This document shows, piece by piece, positions 1 through 12,512 of a DNA stretch of 64,000 nucleotides. The notes beneath the pieces were generated by a model. It searched no databases and was not told where the DNA came from. It saw only the letters and a list, made by a program, of their open reading frames with translations. Source of the DNA: Lucifuga dentata (Eukaryota; Chordata; Actinopteri; Ophidiiformes; Bythitidae). The position numbers and the translations under genes were made by a program. Numbering within the stretch: the stretch's first letter is position 1; each line of letters begins with the position of its first letter. Location of the stretch: the NCBI GenBank assembly GCA_014773175.1, contig VXCM01000479.1:248001-312000 (forward strand), written 5' to 3'.

Positions 1-43
1 AGGAAGAACACCCACATGTCCTGGCCCTGGATGAGTGCCAGAA
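1..43 (+). CDS. lrp1b: lrp1b exon W1 (3' end only), propeller blade
   Basis: The left edge cuts this exon. Frame from position 3 reads EEHPHVLALDECQ, followed by AA and the donor GTCAGT at 44. The split codon AA plus C from the next exon gives Asn, so the join reads DECQN-LMFWTNW, matching the corresponding LRP1/LRP1B blade (HPHSLALDE...FWTNW in LRP1). Intron phase is 2. The piece is short, so the call rests on the compatible phase and the fit to W2. Confidence 0.8.
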
Positions 44-230
44 GTCAGTAGCTCCACAAAGTCTCTCAACATTCTGCTTGTATCTGTCTCCAAATCATCG
101 CATCAGTCAATATTTATTCAGTATTGTTCATTCAGCGCAATTCATTGTTCTTTACTGTGATATAAAATAAGATGTAAAATCAGATAGCATAAGTAGCAGA
201 AAATTTAAAAAAAAAAGAATTAATTAGCTA

Positions 231-256
231 TCATCATCATTATCATCATCATCATC
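231..256. repeat. (ATC)n microsatellite
   Basis: Nine ATC-type triplets with one interruption (ATT). Simple-sequence repeat in intron 1. Confidence 0.9.
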
Positions 257-2736
257 AAATAATAATATAACAGGAGTAAAAAGATTTCAGACATGCATTT
301 AGTGACTTTTGCTATTACTGTGTCACAATCTATTACTGGAAGGGTTGATTGATAAGTTCTGAGCCTAATGCATAATTATATTTTTGTGAGGTACTGCTAA
401 GCGTAAGTAAAACTTGAAAGTTCCAGAAGTAACCAAAGGTTTTACAAGATGTACAAACTAGGTAAACATGCAGTGATTATGTGCATGATGTCTGTTATAT
501 GACTAGCTTTGAACTAACTTAACTTACTTTGAATTTGTCCTCCTCAGATGCCTGGTCAAAATGGTGTACTCGGCCTCTTTTCCAGTCATGCTGGGAAAGA
601 CACCGACTCTTCCCATGGGATGAATAGCATAGAAATGCCAAGGGGAATCTACAGGCGCTAACAATCTGGCATAATACACATATAGTTGGATATCTGCAGA
701 ACAATGAAAATTGTTGCTATGTTTGCAGACCATTGGCTCCATGGAAATCTCTATCAACTGACCATTTGACCAGTCCTAACCCCTGCCCACACATACTGTA
801 GTACAGTTGCTACCTCAGACAGCAAGCAGTTTGATTCTGCTGAGCCTATGAGCCACAGTGTTCAGCATAATTCACATTCTGGGAGCTACATAAAATATCC
901 TCTACTTGCTGAGAAGGGTTTGAAGGATATATTCAATATGTATCAATAAATCATTCACAACTGCCAAATTGTTATTGCTCCTGCACTGCTGCCTAAGTAT
1001 TTGACTACCATTAATCTCATCCCAAAAGTTTGATGTCAACACAAATGCTAGTAGTATTAGTCATGCATCTGTTTACATTCAAATAATATTCCTCTTTGAT
1101 CCCGTTGTGGCTTAAGGACAAAAGTATCAATGACTAGGACTCAAACAGCCGTACTGGACTCGAATCCAGTCCAACTGTTTCTTTCTGAGCAGATTTATCC
1201 AAGCAGAGGGAGGCTGTCAACATTAGCTTTCTGCACAGCGTGGTTTGCTAGCTTGCTATCCTTAGGCTGGCTGTGACATTAAATAGTATCCACTGTGAGT
1301 ATTTATTTAATAATGCAACATTTGGGTGGTAACATTACCTTTGAATAGACATCTATCCAATGCTTGGTTGTGATGAAAGCATTGAGGGAAAAACTGCAGA
1401 ACATACATTTGGTCAATCAAACAGCACAGAGCCCAGTAATGAACTTTGGAGCACCCCTCATGTAATGTTAGCTTCCTGTGATTAACACAGACTAAACAAG
1501 GAAATATCTATTCAGATAATAGTTCCTGAGGCAGTTTAGTGTAAAACTAATAGCCTATCCCACCATCACTCAAACCTTTAAATGAGCATACAGTCAAAAG
1601 ATCCTCATGTTAGATATTTTATCTCTGAAGATGGCAGCAATATTGCCACACTAGAAGAAACAGAGAGTTCGGTTATATGAAAAATTTATTGAAATATGAT
1701 TTGCACCTTTCATTTAATTTGTGCTCACAATCTGCATGGAATTAGTGGTCGATTTGTTAAGGCAGCAGCTAATTACACAATCAGCGCCTCGGACAAATTC
1801 CTCACCCAGTCTGTGAGTGAGGAAGAGCAAAGTGGGTGCAGTTCAAAGGTGGGATTTGTGTGAGAACACGAAGCTCAGGAAAAATGGTAATGTAGTGAGG
1901 TTGCATAGAGCTATTCATTAATGAAGTATCAAGATTCCAAAACATAATTCGGTCACAGATCAACTCCAGCTTAGACAAATGTTCTATTACTCGTATATAG
2001 AGGCAGAGAATTCTCCCTGTGAAACTGACCCTTGCAAATTAATCCAACAATCCTCTCTGAATTGCATCTACAGTACATAAAGGAGAGAGACAGAGTTCAA
2101 TTCTGAAACACAGCATGCTTCAGATGACAGGAAAAATGCTTCCAGGCTAGTGCACCTATTTGATGAATAACAGGCACAGCTCTGGGTGCAGAATGCATCA
2201 GAAACAAGGTACAAACAGCTTAGTAAATCTGAGGCTGTTTGGGTCAGCAGCAGGTGACATATTGATCATTCCACCAATGGCTGAAAAATGCTTAAGGGTA
2301 TTGTTGGAGTTACTGTTAATGTCAAATTGCAGAAATAAATTTGGCTGGCAGTTTCCTTTTTTGTAATTACATTTAGAAACATCAAGCTCAGTCCTTCATC
2401 TCAGTTTACCTTATTTGATTATTTTTCCTGAAGAGATATTTATTTGATATATCTTTTGACTGAAACCATAGTGTTAGTTGAACTAAACTCAGTGCCCTCA
2501 GTTTAGTTCAGAAATTTATATAAACCCATTGTAGATGTTAAAGAGAGGAGGAAACCTGTCACTGTTAGATTTTTTCTTTTACTAAAGACAAAGCTTCACC
2601 AGTATAAGGGCTTTGGGGTAGGGTTTTGACCTTGATGGATTAAGAACTCAGTATACTTTAAAAGACATAAAAAGAAACACTGAAAGAACAGGCCAGTGAA
2701 TGCATCATAGAATCCCATGCTCTGTATCATCCTTAC

Positions 2737-2830
2737 AGCAACAGACCATGATTTTGCATGTTTGAGCCTAATAAACACAACCCGCATATATTTACATTAC
2801 ATATGATATTTGGAACAATTATGACCAGGA
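2737..2830 (+). repeat. Fragment of TTAA-type MITE family A
   Basis: The segment with GACCATGATTTTGCATGTTT and the following GAGCCTAATAAA matches the left end of the full element at 57779. It degrades after about 90 bp. Confidence 0.6.
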
Positions 2831-3370
2831 GGAGGTACAGTATAAAAAGTAGAAAAGGTGAAAGACAAAAGTTCACCTCGGGGGCCCTGCATAAAGAATG
2901 CCAAAAGAGCCTGAATCATAATGTCTTGAGTCTTGCAAGACATCTTTTTTGCCCCTTAAGTTTGTCCATTACTGGGGCCTTTAGTCCCGACAGCTGAAGC
3001 ACACAGTTGGTGCTTGTATTTAATGATGAAGCTGGTTACTATTTTGGGTGTAATGTTTGATTGGTGCCATTATTTTTGCTGCAACTTAATCAGCATAGAG
3101 ATAAAGACAAAATATCCCATACATACAGTCTTATTCAATCTGAACTTGTCTTTTATTCATTCTGCAAAGGATTCAACTTAGCTTTATTATCAGTGTCCCT
3201 TTGTTGGTATCCATCATAATGTACCAAAAAACAATGAATGGTTTCATAATTAGTCTTTATAAAAACCATCTTGTTGTCTTTTTTTATGCTTTACCATTTA
3301 GTTAAAATTCACTTAATACCATGTAATGCATTGTACTATCAAGAGTTCTGATATGAGATAGCTGAAACTA

Positions 3371-3406
3371 CAGTAGATTCAGTAGATACAGTAGATACAG
3401 TAGATT
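3371..3406. repeat. 9-bp tandem repeat
   Basis: Four copies of CAGTAGATT or CAGTAGATA in a row. Confidence 0.9.
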
Positions 3407-4539
3407 TCCATTTTCCATTTTAGGAATGCAATATTCTGATATATGCTTCATGCAGATGAGCTGCAGCCTCTGTGCTTGCAAACACCTGATTTAGCAGTTT
3501 CATTTGTGTGAAAAAGTTCTAAATTCAACACATCAATGTGCCTGTTACATCTAGTTAAGATGCAAAATTTGCATATTCATGAAATGATAATGTAACAGTG
3601 AAAAGTCTGAAAAGAGTATATTACTCCTGTTATATATTATTTTTATTTTTGTTTTGAATGAAGACTTATCCTTGATTCATTAATTTGGCAGCTTGTCTGT
3701 CCTACACCCACAAATAGTGTCTGATAATTAGAATTCAAGCTGAAGTGATTAATTAGCAGTCCCCAGCTTCAACTTTTGCCTGGAATCCACAAGAGTGGAC
3801 TTCAGTGACTTCTTTATGTTATTCAGTCTGAGCCAAGGGCTAAAAAACATGTTTTTTTTTTTAAGGAAATGGAAAACAAATCCTCCTTTTTTGTCTGTGA
3901 TTTGTCTTCATGGCTGCTGATTCAAATTGTGCACTTTCCATTTTGCAAAACATATAACTCAAGATATAAATCTTTCATTTATTTTCTCCACAGTTATTAT
4001 CAGTGTTTTTTTTTTATATTCTTAGAAGGAGAATATGAATAAATGCTGTCTATCTCACAAACCTGTGATGCTAATCAGTTTTATCAAATTGAAACTGATA
4101 AATGGCTAAAGCTTATCAGCAATGAGCTCATACAGTGTAAAAATGGGAAGCATGTGACATGATGTGGAGGTCTTGGAAGCTACAGGATCAAATTTAGAAC
4201 TGACTGACACGACTGCATCATCCTCCAGCAATTTAAAGCAGGGATGAGCTATTTTCCTCCTGCATTAGTGTTTGTTTTCTCTGGCAAGAAGTAGCCTGAT
4301 ATGTTACTGTTACAGCTCTATTACAAAGCCATGATTCCTGCTTCCTGATTCCATTTTAGACTACATGTATGTATTTTATTTACCCCCACCCCCACTGAGA
4401 AGGTGTGGATTTTTTTTAGATGCATCCCAGTGTAGAAATGCTTCTGTGGAGACAGAGCAAGTCTCTGGTGATGTGTTGCTAGGGACTAGAGTTAAAAGCT
4501 TTTGTAATTGAATTTCTGGCTGTTCTTTATACATTTTAG

Positions 4540-4744
4540 CCTGATGTTTTGGACCAACTGGAATGAACAGAGGCCCAGCATCATGAGATCCACCCTAGCT
4601 GGCAAGAACATAAAGATTATCATCAGCTCTGACATCCTGACACCCAATGGGCTTACCATTGATCATAAAGCAGAGAAGCTGTACTTCTCAGATGGCGGTC
4701 TGGGCAGGATTGAGAGATGTGACTATGATGGCTCCAACAGATAT
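4540..4744 (+). CDS. lrp1b: lrp1b exon W2, YWTD propeller blades
   Basis: The exon follows a TTTTAG acceptor and ends before GTGAGT. It encodes 68 residues beginning [19 protein letters not shown] and ending GSNRY. FWTN and YFSD are variants of the YWTD strand motif, and the TPNGLTID and CDYDGSNR segments are typical LRP propeller repeats. It is nearly identical to the same block of human LRP1B as I recall it. Downstream intron phase is 0. Confidence 0.96.
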
Positions 4745-4930
4745 GTGAGTATGAAAACAAACGATCTAAAATTATGTTTTTTAACCAATAGTCTGTCTGG
4801 AACAATCTTGTCCACCCACCTTTCATTATGTGCATGCTGAGTTTGTGAAATAGAAGGCATTTGTGTGTGCTCAAGGAAATGGAATTTATACCTCTGCTAA
4901 ACTCATTTTTTTCAAAAAAGACATATTGTT

Positions 4931-4990
4931 AGAACAAGAAAGATTTTGTCTAGGCTTGTTCAACCTTGGCAGAGATATGCACTCTAATAA
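4931..4990 (+). repeat. Unidentified interspersed repeat, copy 1
   Basis: A segment around GTCTAGGCTTGTTCAACCTT recurs, diverged, at 30850-30896 (same strand) and inverted at 19101-19160 and 43540-43600. The spread and shared core indicate an old dispersed element; I could not name the family. Confidence 0.6.
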
Positions 4991-5800
4991 ATGTCCTTTG
5001 TTAAAATATGTTTGCAATATGTGGCTCTCAGTAATATTAATATTAAATTCTGAAAAATATTACAAACAAGAGCACACATTCTTGGACTGAATGTCAAATT
5101 GATCTGCCCTTTTCACCTGAAATGAACCAGTCTTCTGTCTGCCAGCTAATCTTTCATTCCCATTGAGCTCCTGGGGATGCAAGCTTCTATGCAGAGGATA
5201 GACACTGTACACTCTGAAATACCTCTTGATGTTCTTCCTCATATTCCATTACATGAGTCATGGCGGTTCCTTGCTAAAGTAAAAAAGCACAGTGAGGAGA
5301 GTTCTCATTTTGTCCATGAAATGTTGCAAGCATAATGTATTATATCCTGAAAATCCAAACCAGATATGCATCTTCTGAATCCTTGGTGTGTCGAGGATTA
5401 AGGAACACTGTCATCCTCTTTACTATGGATTTCAATTTGCCGTTGACATGACCTATGCAGCTCAGCACCTTGGCCCATCTCAATTAGTTACCCATACGTC
5501 TGCTGAGTGGGGTCGAAAGGCTCAGAACATTTTCACCTTTGGGTTCCCAGCTGCCCTTGCTGCAGTCTAGTCATGCTAATGAAGGCTTTGCATCCCTGTG
5601 GGTGCAGATTTTCCATCCCAATTAAAATGTGTAAATTAAATGGAGGAACTGATAGGAAACTTAACCAATCTGCTGTTGTGAAATTCTTAAAATAATCCAT
5701 CCACTGTGTACATGAGGGTGGCTTTTAAAGCCTTCTTGTCATTTTTTTTTTCTTATTCCTACTATTTTTTTAATCTCATTTGACACTGATCTGATGTTTT

Positions 5801-6308
5801 TTAAAAGGGCACATATTCCTTTTTAAGTAAATTTTCCTAATTTTTATATTGTAAAATAGGAGGGAGTATGTAAAAAATACATCCATAAGACAAACCCATA
5901 GGTACTGAACTTTCCTGCAAGCTTCATGTTTGATTGGTCCCATACCTCTGTAACATGTTGACATCAACATGTAACACATACTCTCCTACACACCTGGTTA
6001 GACACACTCCCTGAGTACGAGGCTAGTGAGCAAATGTGGCAGCATCCATGTTTAACAATCTGTGGGTGTTGCCAGTTCAAGGCCTGACACAGTTGGTCAA
6101 TCAGAACACAGTGAGCTTTTGGGAGGGTACCTTAAATAGATCTTACCTAAATTTGTGTGTTTTCACTCAGTATGCACAGTGGTATGGCAGCACATGAGAG
6201 AAGAAGTGGAGCAGTATGTTTGTTTTTTTGTTTGTTTGTTTTTTTAGATATTTAAGCATCTCAGACGTTTCAAGGAACATGGAAATCTGAATATTATGTC
6301 CCCTTTAA
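5801..6308. mobile_element. TTAA-flanked MITE, family B
   Basis: Bounded by TTAA at 5801-5804 and 6305-6308, with terminal inverted repeats (left AAGGGCACATATTCC, right end complement AGGGGACATAAT). Its interior (about 5870-5945) matches that of the element at 14742-15057. No transposase frame. TTAA targets suggest mobilisation by a piggyBac-like enzyme, which is inference. Confidence 0.65.
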
Positions 6309-7661
6309 ATCAGAAAATACCACTGCATGAAAAATGATATCTGAAGTCATCTGTAGGGGTTAGGTCTGAGAACAGACGTGAAAACACATATGAGCAGTAA
6401 CTTTGATTTGAGCATCAAGGTGAATGTGGGTTTATTATATGACAGTGGACTTGTGGAGGGTAGCAGCACGCTGTCAGCACTGTGGTGGCAAAAGAGAAAA
6501 GAGTGTCATTAATGAGGGCAGAGGACAATGGAGTGTGTGTTAAGGGTCAGCAAGTTTCCCTTTTTACCATGAGGAGAGAGCAAATACATCAAGAGCACCA
6601 TGACAGTAGTTAGTGTCATTTGGTTTTCAACATCAGCTAGGCGTGTTTTTATTGTTGTGTCCCACTGAAGCACATCAGAATAATCCATTCATGCTCCTAT
6701 AGACTGTGCAATTATGAGCTGTTGCAAATGAAAGTTAACAGTCATAAAGTCATCAAAACTAATATTGTACAGTTAGATTACAATTTAGTTAGATTACAAC
6801 TAGGATTTTATTATACCCATCTCACATCTGACGTGCAATGAACTTATATGGACAGTTTGCAGGAGGCATTAGGGGACTGTTGAAATGGCCATTAATGCAT
6901 TTTGTTTCACTGTACTGTTGAATAGTAACACTGAAAAGAATGTTTGAAATAATTGTACATTTATCCAAAACATGAGTTGCCAATATGTTTGGCACAAAAT
7001 ATAAAAAATATGTGCTGCCGGCTGTATGTGTTCTGGCTATATGCTTTAAGGCGTACGTCCTGCTGGCGGTAAACCTAATGTCTCCCAAATCTAATTTCCT
7101 ATCAATATGTTCCATCATTCCCCATCTGGCATTCTATCCTCCCTCTCTGAGTCTCTCTCTCTCGCCAGTTGTTACTTCCACATGCTGGGATCCTTTAATC
7201 AACACCTGTCCTATTAATCCCTGTATGGCACAGGGCTAATGTGATGTTGCTTACAAGCCTGTCCTGCTAATGGCTGAGAGTACAGAGCTGCTGGAAGGCT
7301 CAAGCTTCCCCCCAAGCCTGGAGAGCCCCGAAAAGGAGCATCTGATGGATTCCTGCCTTCCTGCCGATGACACTGCACTGTCATTTACTCCCACAACATC
7401 TGGGTTAAGCAGTTATGTGGGCGGCGGGGATGATGTGCTGATTAATGAGTAGAAACATTGTTTTGCTCTGCATTTAGGGTTCTGCTCAAAGTTCTGTTGA
7501 TGCATCCTTCAACCATGCCTTGAAAAAAACAAATATGTGAAATGTACAATTTGCAGTGTGTTTTTATTTTATTTTATAATCTATTTAAACAATTTTATGT
7601 ATTTGTTTTTTAATGACTGAAGCTAATTTGAGGCAACAACACTTTGCTCTTCATTTTATAG

Positions 7662-7854
7662 GTTATAATTAAATCAGGCCCTGGAAACTTCTTTGGGCTC
7701 GCCATCTATGCCGACTTCATCTTCTGGTCGGACTGGACCCGCAGGGCTGTGCTGCGATCAAATAAATACACAGGTGGGGACACCAAGATACTTCGAGCAG
7801 ATCTGCCCCATCAGCCAATGGGAATCATTGCGGTGTCCAGCGACACAAACAACT
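7662..7854 (+). CDS. lrp1b: lrp1b exon W3, end of propeller
   Basis: The acceptor is TATAG and the donor GTGAGT. The exon starts [19 protein letters not shown], carries the FWSDW variant of the YWTD motif, and ends [15 protein letters not shown], which closes the propeller. The last base T joins GT of W4 to make the first Cys of the next EGF module. Confidence 0.96.
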
Positions 7855-10167
7855 GTGAGTATTCAACACCTGGAAATGAGCTTAAATGAGATAACCAGTG
7901 GGTGCAGTGTTTGGGTTGTGTCTGCAAATGTTTGTGTTTGCAGGTGCATGGGTTTGTGTGTGCATATGGCCATATGTTTATACATGTGCATATTTATTAG
8001 GTTGGTGTCATTTAGGACAAAAGTACCAAAATAACTATGTTGCTGTATGCACTTCCTGTTGTCACAGAATGTGAGTACTGGAGAAAACTGCACCAGTGTC
8101 AAACACTTGTAGAATTTGGATGTATTTTCTTGTTTCAGTTTGCTCTGTAGGCTTGTGTGCCATTTCAGCTCTGTGATTTTTCAATGCTACAACACTTGGC
8201 TACCATTTTGCAAAGGTGCTCTTATTTGGAATGGCTAGAAACTTAAGTTTGGGAAGTAATTAATAAAAAATAAAAAATGGCTTATGTTGTTGAGGGAGTC
8301 TCTAAAGTGTGGTATATAGTTTCACTTCCAAGTAGGACAAATACAAAAAGGCTTAAGCAGATCCCACTGGTTTGACTCTGCTGCCAAGAGCAACTCTAGT
8401 CCTCGTTTATCTCAGCATGAGAAATAATCACTTCCTCTGACCTGTATCTGCGCAAGCTAGGGACACACAATAAGATAATTTAGCTGGATTCTGCCTTCTG
8501 ATGATCATTAGCAAAACCCTGATTTAATCATTCCAAGGATTTCCCGATTTTCCTGTGGTGTGAGGTCTGTTAAGAGTATATTTTAATTCCTTTGACCTGC
8601 TCAGAAGCCTGTTGTGGCTGCACCAATTTCAAATCCCAAATATTAAACTTGTTCGGTATTTATGATCCAGTCCAACTCAATGAGGGTTTTCCCCCACCGT
8701 CCCGTAGTTTGGGGGCGACAGCCAATGATTATGTCACCTCCATGACTTAATCCATTTTTTTCTTTCTTCTTTTTTTTTTTTTNTTTTTTTTTTTTGGTAA
8801 AGATAGTTGTTCCTTCCTGTCATCCACCATGTGTGTTCACTCAACAGTCACGTTGCATTCAGGTCTGATTGCAAGACATTTTATGAGGTTTCCAGTTTTG
8901 AGAATCTGTGAAGTGTTAAGTGTGTCTGATTTTCACACACCAAAAACTGCCATTTTTCATTATATATCATTATGTGTCTCACATTTCTAATATCTGTGGA
9001 CTGTCTGTTCACTGGAAAAATCCTGTAGCGTGAACTAGGTTTCAATCGCAAAACTACAGCGTAATGTAAGATGTCAGGCTATGATGGATTTGGTAATCAG
9101 TAATCCTTTTGGTCATTATCGTTTTAACTCCTTATTGTATCATGTTCTTCATCGATGTGCACATGATTAAATTATAAATAAGCTTTACCAAAGCTCTGAG
9201 GATCAACAAAACTGTTTCTTCTCTCATGAATAAAATGTTTGTGGCTGGAGGGCAGGTAATAACAGAGGCTTCCCAATGCATATGTGTCTTTGAACGCTGA
9301 ATCTCTCATTGCTAAACCTCTTTACTGCATTAGCCCTGACCTGCTACTTTCATTTCTTTCAGGGGTCATGTCTGCAATTTGGTCACATGATTTTTTAAGA
9401 ACCCCAGGCAGATAATTCCAGAATATTGCATTGTAGTATTGACTTGTAATAAGTTTCCTACCCATCAGTGAACACGAGGTTACTGCCTGTGGTGTGTACT
9501 GGTACTGGTTTAAGGACAGAACTGACCCCTTATTTGCGTGTGTGGAAGGCTGCTGGTGAGTCTTTCATACTAAAATCAGACCCACGCTTATTAAAGGAAA
9601 AAAGCAGTGATTGGTAATGTTCCTTGAATTTCTGGGTCTATTTTGTTGTTTAATGATGTATTTCTTATTCCTGTGGGTATTTGGGATAAGCACCACAGTG
9701 GATAACCATATCTCGTCATGCCCCATCACGCTATGTCACGTGGCATCACAACAAGACACTTCCAGCTCAGCTAAAATGGAATTTTATAGAACTATTTTGT
9801 GTCTCACATATCAACAACAAACATCAGACCAGAACTCATTTCTAGATTTATGACAAGTGGAGAAGCCAAATCCCCAGGGATTTTTGATTGCTTATCTTGG
9901 ATGCAAAGAAAATCACTAATTGCATAAGAATGTGTGCGGCATGAGGAAGAATGTGTGAGGATGAGGAATGATGAGGAAGAACATGTGAGGATGAGGAATG
10001 ATGAGGAAGAACGTGTGCAGCAAAAAGGGAAATTCCTACATTCCCTCACAAATATCTCTTGGATCTCAGGCTGATGCCATCTAAAACAGTCAGACAATCC
10101 CAGAATTTTTTTTTTTTCTTTGACTGTTTCTTGCTGCTTAATGGCTTCTGTTTGATGACTCTTGAAG
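7855..10167. other. Intron 3
   Basis: 2.3 kb. It contains a poly-T run with one N (8769-8795) and a 30-bp minisatellite (9941-10020) close to W4. Nothing else recognised. Confidence 0.8.
9941..10020. repeat. 30-bp minisatellite
   Basis: About 2.7 copies of a purine-rich 30-bp unit beginning ATGAGGAAGAAYRTGTG. The strand is strongly purine-biased and the array lies 150 bp before exon W4. Confidence 0.9.
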
Positions 10168-10293
10168 GTGAGCTGTCGCCGTGCAGACACATGAACGGAG
10201 GCTGTGGTGACCTTTGCCTACTAACCCCAGATGGGAGGGTCAACTGCACTTGCCGTGGAGAACGTGTGCTGTTAGATGACAACAGATGTGTGT
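10168..10293 (+). CDS. lrp1b: lrp1b exon W4, EGF-like module
   Basis: The exon runs from a CTTGAAG acceptor to GTAAGT. It reads [19 protein letters not shown] and ends with DDNRCV, giving the six cysteines of the EGF module that follows LRP propellers. The start is fixed by phase: GT completes a Cys codon. It leads into the ten-repeat LA cluster. Confidence 0.95.
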
Positions 10294-11780
10294 GTAAGTC
10301 AGATTCAGTTATACAGAGTTCAGTACAGTAGAGTACAGTTCCTATTTAACACTTTCTCATGTTAAGATATTGACTCACTCTTTTAATTAGTTATTCAGAA
10401 CAGAATAATTGTCTAAAAAAAATGTGTTAAACAACTTGTCTATTGTCCATACATGGTTAAAGTTCTTTTCATGTAAAGCTGTTTACATGAACCTTTGACA
10501 CCCTGAAATCAATTCTTTACCGCTCTCTTTTAAGGTGCAGCAGGTTTCTAATGACACCCATAGTAATTGTATTGTAAATACTGTTCACCAGCATGATTTT
10601 GGCATAAAATTTACCTATACCTATACACTAGAAAGCTAAAATGAAAGAGGAAATATATTTTCATGTCACAGCAACTTCCTTAAATTCACAGGGAAACAGC
10701 ACATTGATGGTGATTGATGGTGAAGACTTCTTTCATGCTGGTGGAAACAGTATTGGGGTAGACCACTAGGTGTGGGGGACTGTTCAAAACATGTATGTTT
10801 GGCAAACAGAAAGCATGGAAAGTCACTCAGAACATGTGGAATTTAGCCTGAATGTGATTTCAGACTCATATGAACTCATTGTTGGTTAAAACCACTTAGT
10901 CAGAATTTATATCACTGCAGTATTCTGTAAAGCTTTAAAATTTGATGTATAAGAAGAATCAAAGGTCAGATTTTTCCAAATCTGTGAAGCAGTAGGAATT
11001 TTTATTTATACTAACTGATATTACATGAAGTAATGCTGTGTTGAAGATACAGACATAAAAGAATGTTGATTTAAAATAAAAAATAAACTAATGACACTAC
11101 AGACCAGAAGTTTGAGGCCACCTCCAGATTTAAAAAAAAAAAAAAAAAANTTTAAAAAAAAAAAAAAAATCATCAATATGTTGTTAGTTTTACAATTTGT
11201 TGCACAGGAAATGACAAAAATACATAAAATAAATTTAACCAATTAGTTTTCAAGAAGAATTTGTCAACAAGAGCACATTATGTAGCCACTACAGCTTAAG
11301 AAATGATTTTTAATGAAGGCAAGCCCAGTCTGTATTAGTGCACTGGCATCCAGTTGTGTTCTGTTCCAACTCCCTTACCCAAACTCCCTTTCTTATACTG
11401 TATGTTTTAACATTCTTTTCAGTAGCCTACTGTCTGCCTTCTTCCAGATCATTTTGGGATAGACTTGCTACACAGTCTGGTCTTGCTAAATCTGGGGGTG
11501 GTCTCAAACTTCTGGCCTGCAGTGTACATAATCACAATATATATTTTGTTTGAATATGCCAGGTATCTTATAGCCACATTTATCACATGGGTTGATTATA
11601 ATGCAGTCCTGATATTTACATGTACTGGCCCAAAATTGGAAAAATGGAAGTTCCAGTATATTTAAATGTTGCTCACTTGTATGCATATGAAGTTTGCTGA
11701 ATATACGTAATTTGATGCAAATACAATTGTGTTAAAACTAATAATTCCTCACATCTCCTTTCACATTTCCTCTTCTACAG
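10294..11780. other. Intron 4
   Basis: 1.5 kb, mostly unremarkable A+T-rich sequence apart from the Tc1-like inverted repeat element at 11095-11524. Confidence 0.75.
11095..11524. mobile_element. Tc1/mariner-like remnant
   Basis: Ends form an inverted repeat of about 37 bp: left CACTACAGACCAGAAGTTTG onward, right the complement of CACTGCAGGCCAGAAGTTTG onward, matching at about 33 of 37 positions. The right end is followed by TA. The 430-bp interior is too short for a transposase and contains an A-run with an N at 11150. The Tc1 call rests on the CACTG end and the adjacent TA. Confidence 0.65.
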
Positions 11781-11909
11781 CAGAGAACTCCTCCTGCAAC
11801 ATCCACACGGAATTTGAGTGTGGGAATGGAGAGTGCATTAGTTACCAGCTAACCTGCGATGGAACGGCCCACTGCAAAGATAAGTCGGATGAAAAGATGC
11901 AATACTGTG
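11781..11909 (+). CDS. lrp1b: lrp1b exon W5, LA repeat 1 of first cluster
   Basis: Acceptor CTACAG, donor GTAAGC. The exon encodes one LA repeat, [15 protein letters not shown] then [13 protein letters not shown], with six Cys and the acidic Ca-binding box. An NSS sequon precedes the first Cys. Moving the acceptor 3 bases downstream would create TAG across the junction, so 11781 is the only workable start. Confidence 0.95.
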
Positions 11910-12220
11910 GTAAGCAACATTTGAGAACTCTGTAACACTGTCTAAAGTATATTTAAAAGTCGATAGTCTACTCATAAAAATGTCTGGGCACACTTTTATA
12001 TGATCAAACCTAACTGGCCTGAGCAATCAGCTTCCAACAAATGAAAATACAAGGCATTTAGCATACGTTTTACCACAGCTAGTTCCTCTTAGTTTTTGAG
12101 TTTTTGTAGGCTACATTCCTAAAAGCACTATTGATTGCAAGTGCCATCGGCATTTCTGCTGCCAGTTAGTGGCAGGTATCTGGTCATTTGTAATGTATTT
12201 ATGCATTTCACTGTGTTCAG

Positions 12221-12340
12221 ACAATAGAAGCTGCCGGAGGGGTTTTAGGCCCTGCTACAATCAGCGCTGTGTGGCCAACAGTCGCTTCTGTGATGGGATT
12301 GATGACTGTGGGGACAAGTCAGATGAAGCTTTCTGCAGCA
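12221..12340 (+). CDS. lrp1b: lrp1b exon W6, LA repeat 2
   Basis: Acceptor GTTCAG, donor GTGAGT. One LA repeat begins [15 protein letters not shown] and ends [16 protein letters not shown]. The SCRRGF start matches LRP1B well. Phase-1 introns on both sides make it a symmetrical 120-bp exon, the standard unit of LA arrays. Confidence 0.95.
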
Positions 12341-12437
12341 GTGAGTCACAGCCGTTTGATTTTGCCTGCCTGTTCAATCATCCCTGGAGCTGAGGACAGG
12401 GTCCAGCCAGACTAATGCCTACATTGCATGTTAGACT

Positions 12438-12512
12438 ACAGTATATACTATTGTATATAGTATATAGTCTATATGCTATATACAGTAGACTAGTATATAT
12501 ATACTATATACT
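12438..12512. repeat. AT-rich palindromic tract
   Basis: Runs of TATA/ATAC with several self-complementary words such as AGTATATA and TATATACT. Likely cruciform-prone simple sequence. Confidence 0.7.

Larger units (their letters stand above)
44..4539. other. Intron 1
   Basis: 4.5 kb of A+T-rich intron. It contains an ATC microsatellite (231-256), a fragment of the AGGACCATACC transposon family (about 2737-2830) and a 9-bp tandem repeat (3371-3406). No coding potential recognised. Confidence 0.8.
4745..7661. other. Intron 2
   Basis: 2.9 kb. It carries an interspersed repeat fragment (4931-4990) and a TTAA-flanked element (5801-6308). A 60-codon open frame at 7270-7452 is discussed under findings. 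No lrp1b exon is missing: W2 and W3 join directly. Confidence 0.75.

Noticed and set aside
1130..1190. Possible tRNA-like segment (GACTCGAATCCAGTCC)
   Set aside because: A T-loop-like word occurs, but no acceptor stem or anticodon arm could be paired around it.
9804..10190. 128-codon frame on the - strand
   Set aside because: It is produced by the purine-rich minisatellite (SSSF-type repeats) and overlaps exon W4 on the other strand.
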